A stretch of DNA of 64,000 bases from an uncultured Ilyobacter sp. Its GTDB lineage: Bacteria > Fusobacteriota > Fusobacteriia > Fusobacteriales > Fusobacteriaceae. The stretch lies in assembly GCF_963668515.1 (NCBI RefSeq), contig NZ_OY764864.1, positions 806,001 through 870,000 of the forward strand. The letters run 5' to 3'. Shown piece by piece: positions 1-9,266 of this stretch; positions within the stretch are counted from its first letter, which is position 1; each line of letters opens with the position of its first letter. The position numbers and the translations under genes are program-made. The notes beneath the pieces were generated by a model that was not told the origin of the DNA, searched no databases, and saw only the letters and a list, made by a program, of their open reading frames with translations.

Positions 1-239
1 AATTTTATGGCGAAGGTACTGTAAAGGATATCTCAGATCCAAATGCTCTTCATGAGGCTAATTTATTGATATTGGATATTTCAAAATCAAGATTTAAATT
101 GGGATGGAAACCAAGATTGAGTATAGATAAAGCTTTAGAGATGACAGTAGAATGGTATAAAAATTATAATAAAAAGAACGTGTATAACCTTTGCCTAAAT
201 CAGATAAAAGAATTCATAAAATGCGGAGGTGAAATATGA
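1..239 (+). CDS. rfbG: CDP-glucose 4,6-dehydratase, C-terminal fragment (cut by window edge)
   Basis: The open frame runs from the left edge to a TGA at 237-239 and gives about 78 residues. The piece with LGWKPRLSIDKALEMTVEWY is the typical C-terminus of CDP-glucose 4,6-dehydratases (RfbG/DdhB, extended SDR family), which make CDP-4-keto-6-deoxyglucose in the cytoplasm. The Rossmann fold and catalytic residues lie outside the window, so a related NDP-sugar dehydratase cannot be excluded. The stop codon overlaps the ATG of the next gene (ATGA), which indicates translational coupling with the epimerase-like gene that would use its product. Confidence 0.72.
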   Translation, partial: FYGEGTVKDISDPNALHEANLLILDISKSRFKLGWKPRLSIDKALEMTVEWYKNYNKKNVYNLCLNQIKEFIKCGGEI

Positions 240-778
240 AACTTATCAAGACAGACCTTGAGGGAGTTTTCATTATAGAAAATTTTCATGCAGAAGATGA
301 TAGAGGAAGCTTTACCAAAACATATCACAAAAATTTCTTTACAGAAAATAAACTGTGTGACGAATTCAAAGAAAGCTTTTATTCTGTTTCTCAGAATAAT
401 GTGATTAGAGGAATGCATTTTCAACTTCCACCTCACGATCACGAAAAATTGGTATATGTACTCAGGGGAAAAATCATCGATGTAATTTTAGACCTCAGAA
501 AAGATTCCAAAACATACGGGAAACATATATCTGTAGAATTGTCCGAAAAAAACTGTCATTCGGTATATATTCCCAAAGGATGTGCTCATGGGTTCAGATC
601 TTTAGAAGACAATTCTACTACAGTATACAATGTTGCGACTATGCATAATCCTGAAAGTGATTCAGGTATCAGGTGGAACAGCTTTGGTTTTAACTGGAAA
701 ACTGATTCTCCAATAGTGTCACAAAAGGATAGAAATTTAACCGTCTTTAAAGAATTTGAAAGTATAAATCCATTTTAA
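236..778 (+). CDS. RmlC-like NDP-4-keto-6-deoxyhexose 3,5-epimerase (first of two)
   Basis: A 180-residue cupin protein of the RmlC/RfbC family, about the normal family length. Conserved parts are DDRGSF (21-26), IRGMHFQ with the expected catalytic base His61, CAHGF with His118, VYNV with Tyr131, and GIRWNSF with QKDRN near the end. Where many RmlC proteins have a second Tyr after Tyr131, this one has Met136-His137, which may mean single-site epimerisation or another substrate. Translational coupling to the CDP-glucose dehydratase suggests a CDP-linked rather than dTDP-linked substrate; this is inference. The ATG overlaps the upstream stop and is preceded by a GGAGG-type site. Confidence 0.85.
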   Translation: MKLIKTDLEGVFIIENFHAEDDRGSFTKTYHKNFFTENKLCDEFKESFYSVSQNNVIRGMHFQLPPHDHEKLVYVLRGKIIDVILDLRKDSKTYGKHISVELSEKNCHSVYIPKGCAHGFRSLEDNSTTVYNVATMHNPESDSGIRWNSFGFNWKTDSPIVSQKDRNLTVFKEFESINPF

Positions 779-793
779 TTATGGGGGGTTCTG

Positions 794-1684
794 ATGAAAA
801 AGAAAGCAATTATAACAGGGGGAACAGGTTTTGTAGGCTCTAACCTTTCCAGGGAACTTTTAAAACAGGGATGGGAAGTTTTTATAATTTCACAAAAAGA
901 ATTTGGATATAAAAATATCGAAGATATAAAAAATAAATTGAATATTTTTGAATATGACGGTAATATTCAAAAACTTATAAATTTTTTTAAAGATTCAAAA
1001 GCAGATGTTGTTTTTCATCTTGCATCTGTTTTTATTTCAGAACATAAAACTGACGATATAAATCTTCTCATAGACAGCAATTTGAAATTTGGAACACATA
1101 TTCTTGAAGCCATGAAGGAATCAGACACCAAACTTATTATAAATACAGGAACTTCCTGGCAGCATTACAATAATGAAGATTATAATCCTGTCTGCCTTTA
1201 TGCCGCCACAAAGGAATCTTTTGAAAAACTTATGGAGTATTATATCCAGGGGGAGAGTATAAGAGCCATCACTTTAAAATTATTTGATACTTACGGAGAA
1301 ACAGATACTAGACCAAAGCTCATAAATTTATTAAGTAAATTTTCAAAGGAAAAAACCCAGCTGGACATGTCCCCGGGAGACCAGGTTATAGATCTAGTTC
1401 ATGTTGATGATGTAGTAAACGCTTTTATAAAGGCTTATGAATACCTCTCAGAAAATAATAAAATAAAATATGAAAAATATGCTGTGAGTTCCGGCAAGGA
1501 ATTAAAACTTAGAGAACTTATATCTATATATGAAGAGATAACAGGAAATAAGATATTGGTCAACTGGGGAGGACGTTCTTACAGAAAAAGAGAGGTTATG
1601 AATTTGTGGAGAAATTTTAAAAAACTCCCAAACTGGGATTGCACTATTGATATAAATGAAGGGCTAAAAAGAATGCCACATTAA
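794..1684 (+). CDS. NAD(P)-dependent SDR epimerase/reductase for nucleotide sugars
   Basis: A 296-residue extended short-chain dehydrogenase. It has the GGTGFVG dinucleotide-binding motif (9-15), Ser121, and the YxxxK pair Tyr136/Lys140 in CLYAATK, followed by the LVHVDDV segment usual in nucleotide-sugar enzymes. It lies between two RmlC-like epimerases and after a CDP-glucose dehydratase, so the likely role is NAD(P)H reduction of the 4-keto group to finish a CDP-6-deoxy or dideoxy hexose (compare the RmlD, Abe and AscF roles). The exact sugar cannot be read from the sequence. A GGGGGG site lies just before the ATG. Confidence 0.8.
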   Translation: MKKKAIITGGTGFVGSNLSRELLKQGWEVFIISQKEFGYKNIEDIKNKLNIFEYDGNIQKLINFFKDSKADVVFHLASVFISEHKTDDINLLIDSNLKFGTHILEAMKESDTKLIINTGTSWQHYNNEDYNPVCLYAATKESFEKLMEYYIQGESIRAITLKLFDTYGETDTRPKLINLLSKFSKEKTQLDMSPGDQVIDLVHVDDVVNAFIKAYEYLSENNKIKYEKYAVSSGKELKLRELISIYEEITGNKILVNWGGRSYRKREVMNLWRNFKKLPNWDCTIDINEGLKRMPH

Positions 1685-1725
1685 CTTATTATTCTTATCA
1701 TATTCTAATTAAAAGAGGAGAATAT

Positions 1726-2283
1726 ATGGATAAATTTATTCTAGAAAAAGAATTTACAGAAGGTTTAAAGCTGATAAAAATGAATCCCTTTAAAGATGAG
1801 AGAGGGGAATATGTAAAAAGCTATAGTGACAGAGAACTTGCTTTATTAGGTATAAATACCAAATTTCTAGAAGACAATTATCTCGTTTCTAAAAAAGGTA
1901 GTATTCGTGGGCTTCATTATCAAATAAAAAACCCTGAAGCAAAACTTATCAGATGTCTTAAAGGAAAAATAATGGATGTAACTGTGGACCTCAGAAAGGA
2001 TTCACCTACATATAAAAAGGTATTTAAAATTATTCTTAAGGAGGGAGATAACCGCATTTTGATGGTTCCAAAAAGTTTTGCTCATGGATTTATCAGCCTT
2101 ACCGATTCAGTTGTATTTTATAAAAGCTCTAACTATTATTTTCCTGGTGATCAGTATGGAGTTTCTTTTTTTTCCAACGAAATTAATTTAGATAAAATCT
2201 TAAAACAGGAAGGAATTAAAGATAAAATAATCACGGAAAAAGACAGAAATCTTTTAAAATTGGAGGATCAAAACTTTTTTTAA
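1726..2283 (+). CDS. RmlC-like NDP-4-keto-6-deoxyhexose epimerase (second of two)
   Basis: A 185-residue RmlC-family cupin. It has DERGEY (24-29), IRGLHYQ with His64 as catalytic base, FAHGF with His120, FYKSSNYY with Tyr132 and Tyr137/138, and EKDRN near the C-terminus. Unlike the first paralogue it keeps the Y-x(4-5)-Y arrangement of canonical 3,5-epimerases. The two are clearly diverged, so they probably act at different steps or carbons rather than being a recent duplication. An AGAGGAG site precedes the ATG. It is the last of four closely spaced sugar-nucleotide genes. Confidence 0.84.
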   Translation: MDKFILEKEFTEGLKLIKMNPFKDERGEYVKSYSDRELALLGINTKFLEDNYLVSKKGSIRGLHYQIKNPEAKLIRCLKGKIMDVTVDLRKDSPTYKKVFKIILKEGDNRILMVPKSFAHGFISLTDSVVFYKSSNYYFPGDQYGVSFFSNEINLDKILKQEGIKDKIITEKDRNLLKLEDQNFF

Positions 2284-2390
2284 AAAATATCACAATGAAT
2301 TTTAACTTTGTATTTTTTTAAGTCTTGAATTGTATAATTAAAATTGAACAGTTGCTCTTTACCAAATATTATTTTTGAGGTGATATAAAC

Positions 2391-3473
2391 ATGGAAAATA
2401 GAAAATTGATAAGCGTTGTAGTTCCATTTTATAATATCGGAAATTATGTTATAAAAACTATCGATAGCTTAGAATCGCAGACCTATAGAAATTTTGAGGT
2501 GATATTTGTAGATGATGCTTCCTATGACAATAGTTTAAATATTGTTGAGGAATATCTAAATAAAGTGTCCTTTAAATATAAAATTATACATCTATCAAAA
2601 AATAAAGGTGTGAGCAATGCTAGAAATATTGGATTAGATAATTCAAAAGGAGAATATATCTACTTTTTAGATTCTGACGACTATATTTCTGAAAATACAT
2701 TTGAAAAGATTATAGAAATATTTTCCTGTGAAAATCCTGATATTATATTTTTCAAATTTAAACGTGTAGATGAAAATGGAACTCTTATTGAACACTATAA
2801 CGATAAATTTAAAGATGTGAACAGGATTGAAAATAGCAAAGATATTTTAATAAAATATCTAAATTTAGAAATCTTTATATATACTTGTAGTGTGATCTAT
2901 AAAAAAGAGGTAATCAATAATTTCTATTTTAATGAAATTGAATATATAGAAGATCAAGATTTTATCATTAGAACTTTACTAAATGCCAATAGAATAGGAT
3001 ATATTGATTCGGAACTTGTTAAATACACCTGCAGAGAAGGTTCCATAATGAATAGCGGATTTAATTTAAAGTTATTAAGTAAAGCAAAGCTCTTTGACAC
3101 TTTATACAATCAATATAAAACAAGTGATAATGAGTTAAGCAGACTATTTGCCAAAAGAAGGGCAAGAGAAATATTATTTATAACTAGAACTTATATAAAA
3201 AATAGATTAGATTTAAAAATTAGAGAGATAAATACTTTTATTAAAAAAAATATTTTATCAAATGAAATAGTTTTCTATCTTGATAAGAAATATCTTAAAG
3301 AATTAAGTAAAAAAGATCTTATTCAAATTTTATTACTTAAGCATTTTCCTACTTTATTCATAAAAATAGTGGCATTTTATTATAACTTTATAATATCAAA
3401 ACAATTGAACTACTTGAAAGAAAAAATACGATTTCATGAAACCCATATAATCGAAAACAAAAGAAATATTTAA
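2391..3473 (+). CDS. family 2 glycosyltransferase
   Basis: A 360-residue GT-A glycosyltransferase. The N-terminus has ISVVVPFYN, the nucleotide-binding VDDAS (Asp41-Asp42) and the metal-binding DSDD at 94-97. The C-terminal third is basic, with a hydrophobic stretch around residues 308-335 that could dock on the membrane. It probably adds one sugar to the lipid-linked repeat unit at the cytoplasmic face. Donor and acceptor cannot be deduced. The start follows TGAGGTG about 7 bases upstream. Confidence 0.88.
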   Translation: MENRKLISVVVPFYNIGNYVIKTIDSLESQTYRNFEVIFVDDASYDNSLNIVEEYLNKVSFKYKIIHLSKNKGVSNARNIGLDNSKGEYIYFLDSDDYISENTFEKIIEIFSCENPDIIFFKFKRVDENGTLIEHYNDKFKDVNRIENSKDILIKYLNLEIFIYTCSVIYKKEVINNFYFNEIEYIEDQDFIIRTLLNANRIGYIDSELVKYTCREGSIMNSGFNLKLLSKAKLFDTLYNQYKTSDNELSRLFAKRRAREILFITRTYIKNRLDLKIREINTFIKKNILSNEIVFYLDKKYLKELSKKDLIQILLLKHFPTLFIKIVAFYYNFIISKQLNYLKEKIRFHETHIIENKRNI

Positions 3474-3802
3474 GTTAAATATTAAGTAACTGCAAAGTAT
3501 TGTTAAACATTTCTAATATTGGTCCATATTAATAAATCAAAATTACTGAACGTAAACTTATCTTGGAAAGGATAAGGAGCACATGACTGTGCTGAATATA
3601 AATTTTCTATAGTTCGTTAACTTCCTCATAAAGTAGTTATATAGAAGTAACTTAGAGGGTATACATAATTTTTAACTTCAAATAAAATAATCTCTTAAAA
3701 ATCAAGTAAATAAAGGGAAAGTATCTAGATAAAAAATTATTTATACAATACTTTGATATTGTTTAACAGGATTATTTCCTATACTAAAACGGAGGGATAT
3801 AT
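3474..3802. other. 329-bp A+T-rich intergenic region with an 11-bp inverted repeat
   Basis: No credible gene on either strand. CAAAGTATTGT at 3493-3503 recurs as its reverse complement at 3745-3755. TGTTAAAC (3501-3508) also recurs inverted near 3761-3768, so the two ends of the gap mirror each other. This may be another degenerate small element or the base of a leader structure; chance is possible in such A+T-rich DNA. Confidence 0.4.
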
Positions 3803-5101
3803 ATGAGCAAGGATATAGTGATTTTAGGAGCTGGCATTTCCGGCATATCTGCATCTTATCATTTAAAAGAAAAAAATATTTCTTCTGTGATTTTTGAAAA
3901 AAATTCTTCTTGGGGTGGTTTACTAGATAATTTTAAAATTAACGGGTTCAGATTCGACAGGTTTGTACATTTGTCCTTTGCAACAGATGAACATGTAAAA
4001 GAAATATTTACGAAATCTTCTGATTATCATACTCACGTACCTGACCCATTTAATTACTATAGTGGATATTGGATAAAACACCCTGCTCAAAATAATCTCT
4101 ATCCACTTCCGGAAGAGAAAAAGAAAAGAATAATAGATGACTTCAAACGCAGAGAAAAAAAAGAGATCTCAGAAATAAAAAATTATGAGGAGTGGCTTAG
4201 AGTTCAATTTGGAGATTATTTTTCAGAAAATTTTCCTATGCCATATACCAGAAAATACTGGACACTGGAAGCTAGGGACATGGAAACAAAATGGATTGGG
4301 AAAAGAATGTACAGGCCTACTTTGGAAGAGGTGAAAAAAGGCTGTGAAACAGCAGAAACTCCAGTTACTTATTATGCAAAAGAGATGAGATACCCTAAAA
4401 AGGGAGGATATAAATCTTTTCTCACAAGTATGGTGGGCGGACTTAATATTCGCCTTAATAAAAAAGTAATAAAAATTAATTTGGAAAAACATAAAATTTA
4501 TTTTTCAGACGGTACTCAGTGTAAATATAAAAAACTTATCTCTAGTCTGCCGCTGCCTGAGATTTGTAAGCTCATAGAAAATACTCCTGAAGAAGTTTCT
4601 TCAGCTTCCGAAAAACTTTTATGTACTTCAGGTTATCTTGTTTCCCTTGGATTCAACAGGCCCGATATAGCAAAAAATTTATGGTTTTATATATACGACG
4701 AAGATATATTAAGTGCTAGGGTATACTCACCTAGTTTAAAATCTTCCGATAATGCTCCTGAAGGATGCAGCTCCCTTCAGGCTGAAATTTATTTTTCAAA
4801 ATACAAGAGAATATCCCTTTCGGAAGAAGAAATCTTACAGCATACCATAGATAAGCTAATTAAAATGAAAGTGTTTGAGGAAAAAGACCTGGTGGTAAAA
4901 TCCATAAAAAAAGAAGATTATGCAAATGTAGTTTTTGATCATAGGATTTATGAAAACAGAAAAATAGTTTTAGATTTTTTAAAAAAAATGGGGATTATAT
5001 CGGTGGGCAGATTTGGAGAATGGAAATATTTATGGAGTGATCAGAGCCTTATAAGCGGACAGATGGGAGCAGATAAGCTTATAAAAGAAATGTCTAAATA
5101 A
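3803..5101 (+). CDS. FAD-dependent oxidoreductase, UDP-galactopyranose-mutase/protoporphyrinogen-oxidase-like
   Basis: A 432-residue flavoprotein. The N-terminal Rossmann motif is GAGISG (9-14) with Glu32 ending strand 2 and Gly38-Gly39 after it. The C-terminus has GRFGEWKYLWSDQS and GQMGADKL, typical of the FAD-binding end of amine-oxidase/UGM-like proteins. HPAQNNLYPLP around residue 95 resembles the substrate loop of that group. In a polysaccharide locus it may interconvert a sugar nucleotide, but it lacks the clear signature of a bona fide Glf, so the reaction is undetermined. The start has an ACGGAGGGA site. Gaps of about 300 bp on both sides make it a single-gene island. Confidence 0.75.
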   Translation: MSKDIVILGAGISGISASYHLKEKNISSVIFEKNSSWGGLLDNFKINGFRFDRFVHLSFATDEHVKEIFTKSSDYHTHVPDPFNYYSGYWIKHPAQNNLYPLPEEKKKRIIDDFKRREKKEISEIKNYEEWLRVQFGDYFSENFPMPYTRKYWTLEARDMETKWIGKRMYRPTLEEVKKGCETAETPVTYYAKEMRYPKKGGYKSFLTSMVGGLNIRLNKKVIKINLEKHKIYFSDGTQCKYKKLISSLPLPEICKLIENTPEEVSSASEKLLCTSGYLVSLGFNRPDIAKNLWFYIYDEDILSARVYSPSLKSSDNAPEGCSSLQAEIYFSKYKRISLSEEEILQHTIDKLIKMKVFEEKDLVVKSIKKEDYANVVFDHRIYENRKIVLDFLKKMGIISVGRFGEWKYLWSDQSLISGQMGADKLIKEMSK

Positions 5102-5156
5102 TTTGATATTATAATAATATATTAAATATTTAGAAAAGAAACTTATTTATTATTTA

Positions 5157-5342
5157 CTGATGTTTCGCGGTCTTAAAGGTTAATAAAAACAAGGAACATA
5201 AAAATAAATATTCATATTTCAACCAAATTTATGATGGAAATTAGCTTAGAACTTATATTTCAGAGAAATTCTCTCTTAGTTTAGAGTTAGTTAATTTGAA
5301 GAACGTAGTATTCTCAGTAATTCTAGTTGCGCGAAACATCAG
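5157..5342. mobile_element. 186-bp MITE-like element with 13-bp terminal inverted repeats
   Basis: CTGATGTTTCGCG at 5157-5169 is repeated exactly as its reverse complement at 5330-5342. Both outer ends are bordered by TTA (5154-5156 and 5343-5345), which looks like a 3-bp target duplication. The 160 bp between hold no gene. The G+C-rich arms stand out from the surroundings. This fits a non-autonomous miniature transposable element. An invertible promoter segment, as known in other polysaccharide loci, is a weaker alternative. No second copy was seen in the window. Confidence 0.6.
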
Positions 5343-5394
5343 TTACTTAGTATAAATCTAATAATTGAGGAGTTTTTTTTTAGGAGGAATTACA

Positions 5395-6423
5395 ATGACT
5401 AATCTATTGGATTATGAAAACAATTTCTTAAAAATTGAATCTATAGAATCTAAATTAATTTACGGTGATTTAAACTTCAATAAAAATCCCGCGTTAACGA
5501 TAGCGATCCCGACATATAAAAGACCATTATTATTGAAAGAGGCATTGGACAGTGCTTTAAACCAGATAGACTATATAGATTACGAAGTTATTGTTGTAGA
5601 CAATGATTCAGATTCTGATACTGAAACAGAAAAATTAATAAAAAGTTATAATAATCCTAAACTTCTTTATTATAAAAATGAAGTAAATCTTGGTTTAGTT
5701 GGAAATTGGAATCGTTGTATTGAATTAGCTAGAGGAAAATGGTATTCAATGCTCCATGATGACGATTTACTTGCAGAAACATTTCTAAAAGAAGCCGTTA
5801 AAGTTTTGGACAAAAATCCAAATATTTCATTTTTAAAAGTAAATAATTTGATCCTTGATGAAAGAGATTTGACAAAAAAAGATAGATTGAAACTTAAATT
5901 CATAGAAAAAATCAAAAATTTAAGGAAAAAATTAAGAAGACTGAAAGAAGTAGATTACATTATAAACAATCCTATGAATGGACCTGTTGGAATAATTATG
6001 AAGAAAGAAAATGCAATGTCTCTTGGAGGATTTAGCGAAAGAGCATACCCAGCTCTTGATTATGTATTTTTCACAAGATATTTTTTAAAGTATGACACAT
6101 ATTTCTATAATAAAACCCTCTGTTATTATAGAATATCAAAAAATGAAAGTTTTAAACAAGGAGTTATGATTTCTTGTGCAAAAATAAATTATTATGTGAT
6201 TCAAGAATTAATAAATCCACATTTTTTCAAGAAAATTATTTTTAAAAAATATCCTTTATACTATGTGCTAATAACTGCGAAAAAAGTGAAAAATTATTTA
6301 AAATTAAACATTACAGAGGAAGAATTAAGTTTTTTAAAAGAAAACAACCATTTAAACTTTTTTTGGTTCCCTTTCTACTGGTTTATTAGAGTAGTTTGGT
6401 TTTTTAAAACTTGCATATTTTAA
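5395..6423 (+). CDS. family 2 glycosyltransferase
   Basis: A 342-residue GT-A enzyme with IAIPTYKRP (36-44), VVDND (Asp69, Asp71) and LHDDD (122-124), the nucleotide-sugar and metal sites of GT2. The C-terminus is hydrophobic and aromatic. I chose the ATG at 5395 because AGGAGG at 5382-5387 is well spaced before it; a TTG at 5365 would add ten unconvincing residues. Cytoplasmic assembly of the repeat unit is the probable role. The gene follows the MITE-like element and precedes the first Wzz/kinase gene by 54 bp. Confidence 0.87.
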   Translation: MTNLLDYENNFLKIESIESKLIYGDLNFNKNPALTIAIPTYKRPLLLKEALDSALNQIDYIDYEVIVVDNDSDSDTETEKLIKSYNNPKLLYYKNEVNLGLVGNWNRCIELARGKWYSMLHDDDLLAETFLKEAVKVLDKNPNISFLKVNNLILDERDLTKKDRLKLKFIEKIKNLRKKLRRLKEVDYIINNPMNGPVGIIMKKENAMSLGGFSERAYPALDYVFFTRYFLKYDTYFYNKTLCYYRISKNESFKQGVMISCAKINYYVIQELINPHFFKKIIFKKYPLYYVLITAKKVKNYLKLNITEEELSFLKENNHLNFFWFPFYWFIRVVWFFKTCIF

Positions 6424-6477
6424 TTAAATATTTTGATTTGATTTATAGATTCAATTTACGGGGGGAGGGGGAAATAC

Positions 6478-7926
6478 ATGATTATGGAAACTGACCAAAA
6501 TAATTATAATAACACTTATTCCAATCCAAATATAGAAAATAAAGAGAAAAGCCTTATGGAGCTATTTTTTATTTTAGTAAGAAAAAAAAATCTAATAATT
6601 TTAATAACACTACTTTCAATTACACTAGGAATAGCTTATGTACAATTTTTAAATCAAGATGTATATAAAGCCGAAGTTACTCTTATGGTTTCTAGCAGAG
6701 GGGTATATGCATCAGATAGACCAGATGATTCAGAGATAGCTACGAATCAACAATTAGCATCTTCGTATACCGAACTAGCTAAAAGTAAAAATTTAGCAAA
6801 AAATGTGATAAGGGAACTAGATTTGGATATTGAACCTGAAGACATGAGAAAATTTATAAAGGTAACCCCTATAAAGGAAACTGAATTCATAAAAATAAGT
6901 TATACAGATAAAGATCCTCAGAAAGCAACCCTCATCGTAAATGAAATATCTGATGAATTCATAACGAAAATAAGAGAAATAATGTATTTTGACAACCTGA
7001 GGATAATAGAAGCTGCTGAAGTACCTGAAAAACCTGCAGGATTTGGAAGGGTATTGATAATAGAAATTTTTGCAGTATTTGGAATTATCTTTGGAATTTT
7101 TACAGCTTTTATAAATGAATTCTTTTTTAGCAATATAATAAATCCAGAAGTCCTTCGGAAAATTATGATGTGTGATGTTCTCACTAACATTCCAGATTTT
7201 AAACATCTAAAATTGAAACGTGGGAAAGACAAAAGCAACTTATTTTTCAAAGAAGGTCAACAAAATCAAGTGACTGAGGCTTTTAGGGTGCTCCGAACAA
7301 ACATCCATTTTATAGAGTCTAAAAAAAATAATATCTTATTGACCACCAGTTCTGTTCCCAACGAAGGAAAAAGTTTTGTTGCTGCAAATTACGCCATGAG
7401 TGAAGCAGCCATAGGTAAAAAAGTTCTTCTTATGGACCTTGATATAAGAAAACCCAGAGCTCATGTAAACTTTGGACTGAATTATCGTTCTGGAATGGAG
7501 GAAGTTTTATTGGGTAAAAAGAGTGCAAGTGAAGTTATAGTAAAGATAGAGAAGAACCTTGATCTAATTCCTTCAAAGCACTTAAATAATAACGTGACAG
7601 AACTGATTTTTGGAAATGTGATTGAAAAAACATTAAAAGAATTGGGTTCTCAATACGACTTAATAATTATAGACACCCCACCTTTAACAGTAGCAACAGA
7701 TGCAGCCATACTCTCCAAGTACTCCGATGGAGTGATCTTTGTAAATGGATATGATATGACAACCCATAAAGATCTGTTGCATGCAAAAAAAATACTGAGT
7801 AATGCCGGAGCAAATATATATGGGATGGTAGTAAATAAAGTAAAAAAAGATGGCTATCAACACGGTAATTACGGTTACTACAACCACAATTATAAACATT
7901 ATGAAAATTATATAAAAACTAAATAA
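6478..7926 (+). CDS. Wzz/tyrosine autokinase fusion (polysaccharide copolymerase), copy 1
   Basis: A 482-residue inner-membrane BY-kinase fused to a Wzz domain. TM1 lies at about 38-57, an extracytoplasmic Wzz region follows, and TM2 is at about 191-212. The cytoplasmic kinase has Walker A with Gly297-Lys298-Ser299, Walker A' around Asp320/Asp322 (LDIRKP) and Walker B at Asp399 (LIIIDT). The tail is a cluster of seven tyrosines between 460 and 478, the autophosphorylation sites. It controls chain length and export of the Wzy-dependent polymer. An exceptionally G-rich site (GGGGGGAGGGGG) precedes the ATG. The C-terminal third is nearly identical to the second copy at 16059. Confidence 0.92.
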   Translation: MIMETDQNNYNNTYSNPNIENKEKSLMELFFILVRKKNLIILITLLSITLGIAYVQFLNQDVYKAEVTLMVSSRGVYASDRPDDSEIATNQQLASSYTELAKSKNLAKNVIRELDLDIEPEDMRKFIKVTPIKETEFIKISYTDKDPQKATLIVNEISDEFITKIREIMYFDNLRIIEAAEVPEKPAGFGRVLIIEIFAVFGIIFGIFTAFINEFFFSNIINPEVLRKIMMCDVLTNIPDFKHLKLKRGKDKSNLFFKEGQQNQVTEAFRVLRTNIHFIESKKNNILLTTSSVPNEGKSFVAANYAMSEAAIGKKVLLMDLDIRKPRAHVNFGLNYRSGMEEVLLGKKSASEVIVKIEKNLDLIPSKHLNNNVTELIFGNVIEKTLKELGSQYDLIIIDTPPLTVATDAAILSKYSDGVIFVNGYDMTTHKDLLHAKKILSNAGANIYGMVVNKVKKDGYQHGNYGYYNHNYKHYENYIKTK

Positions 7927-8150
7927 TAATTTTTACCAATGAAATATTAAATTATATACCTGAATTCATCTAGAGTTTATTTCTGATTTTTATGTGTAAT
8001 TTAAGATACCAAATATATAAGGAATTTTTAAATTATAAAAAAACTCACATAGAGTAAATTCAACTCCATAAAACAATTACTGTTAAGATTATTTATACCT
8101 CTATTGAATTTAACTAGATTAATTAGGATTAAAAAAAGGAGTGTTTAAAA

Positions 8151-9203
8151 ATGAAAATAATACAAGTGGTTGAGTGTTTTGGAGGGGGAGTGTATTCATT
8201 TTTAACAGATCTCTGTAATAATTTAGTCATAGGAAATGAGATTATAATAATATACTCTCAAAGGGAAGAAACCCCAAAAAATTTCAAAAATGATTTTGAT
8301 CCAAGTATTCGGTTTATTAAACTTGACTTGAGTTTAATAAACTGGATAAATGCATCTTTAAAACTTGCAAAGATAATAAAAAAGGAAAAGCCTGCAGTAA
8401 TTCATTTACACTCGTCAAAAGCTGGTTTTATTGGAAGAATAGCAAAATTCATTTCAAATTACAGAGGAAAACTATTCTATAATCCTCATGGGCTCTCCTT
8501 TTTAAGATTGGATTTATCAAAAAAAATCAGAAAAATACTTTTTTTAGCAGAATACTTTCTTGCAAAATTTGGAGGAATTATTATTGCTGTATCCAATTCT
8601 GAACTGAATGAAATAAAAAAAATTAGTACTAATTCAATTTTAATAAATAATGGTGTAAATATAGATAAATTAGAAAAAGAATTAAAAAGTATAAATACCG
8701 AGAAAACAGATACAAAACAGATTATAGTTGGAACAGTGGGCAGGATAGTATTTCAAAAAAATCCAAAATTGTTTAATGAAATTGCAAAAGAATTTCCAGA
8801 CTTTAAATTTATTTGGGTCGGTGATGGAGATTTAAAATCTGAGCTGATTGAAGACAATATTAAAATTACGGGATGGTTAAGCAGGAAAAATACACTAATA
8901 GAAATGTCAAAATTTGATATATATATACAGACTTCTCTTTGGGAAGGACTTCCGATTTCTATTTTAGAAGCACTATATTTAAAAAAACCAATTATTGTTA
9001 ATAATGCTATAGGAAATATAGATACCGTCCAAAAAAATGGATTTATTTGTAGCAGCAAGACAGATTTTTTAAAAGCACTTTATTTTTTAAAAAATAAAAA
9101 TGTAAGAGAGAATCTAGGCAAAAAAAGTTTTGAATATTTAAATCTAAATTTCAATGCAAAGGATACTTTAAAAAAATATAAAAAATTATATAATTTAATA
9201 TAG
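8151..9203 (+). CDS. family 4 glycosyltransferase
   Basis: A 350-residue GT-B enzyme. The N-terminus MKIIQVVECFGGG is the usual acceptor-domain start of GT4, followed by IHLHSSKAG and later VGTVGR before the donor domain. WEGLPISILEA gives the E-x7-E motif that binds the nucleotide-sugar donor. It acts retaining, on the cytoplasmic face, probably in O-unit or capsule-unit assembly. A GGAG site lies before the ATG. The 224 bp upstream holds no gene. Confidence 0.88.
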   Translation: MKIIQVVECFGGGVYSFLTDLCNNLVIGNEIIIIYSQREETPKNFKNDFDPSIRFIKLDLSLINWINASLKLAKIIKKEKPAVIHLHSSKAGFIGRIAKFISNYRGKLFYNPHGLSFLRLDLSKKIRKILFLAEYFLAKFGGIIIAVSNSELNEIKKISTNSILINNGVNIDKLEKELKSINTEKTDTKQIIVGTVGRIVFQKNPKLFNEIAKEFPDFKFIWVGDGDLKSELIEDNIKITGWLSRKNTLIEMSKFDIYIQTSLWEGLPISILEALYLKKPIIVNNAIGNIDTVQKNGFICSSKTDFLKALYFLKNKNVRENLGKKSFEYLNLNFNAKDTLKKYKKLYNLI

Positions 9204-9266
9204 CTCTCAGAATATCATTGAGATAAAAATCTAGGTGATATCTAAAATAAAAAAGGGAGAAACATT

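Noticed and set aside
6817..7250. Reverse-strand frames inside the first Wzz/kinase gene
   Set aside because: Overlap a well-supported membrane kinase and have the composition of antisense reading.
8040..8115. Possible inverted repeat around GTAAATTCAA / TTGAATTTAAC
   Set aside because: Needs a one-base gap and is made almost wholly of A and T; chance is likely.
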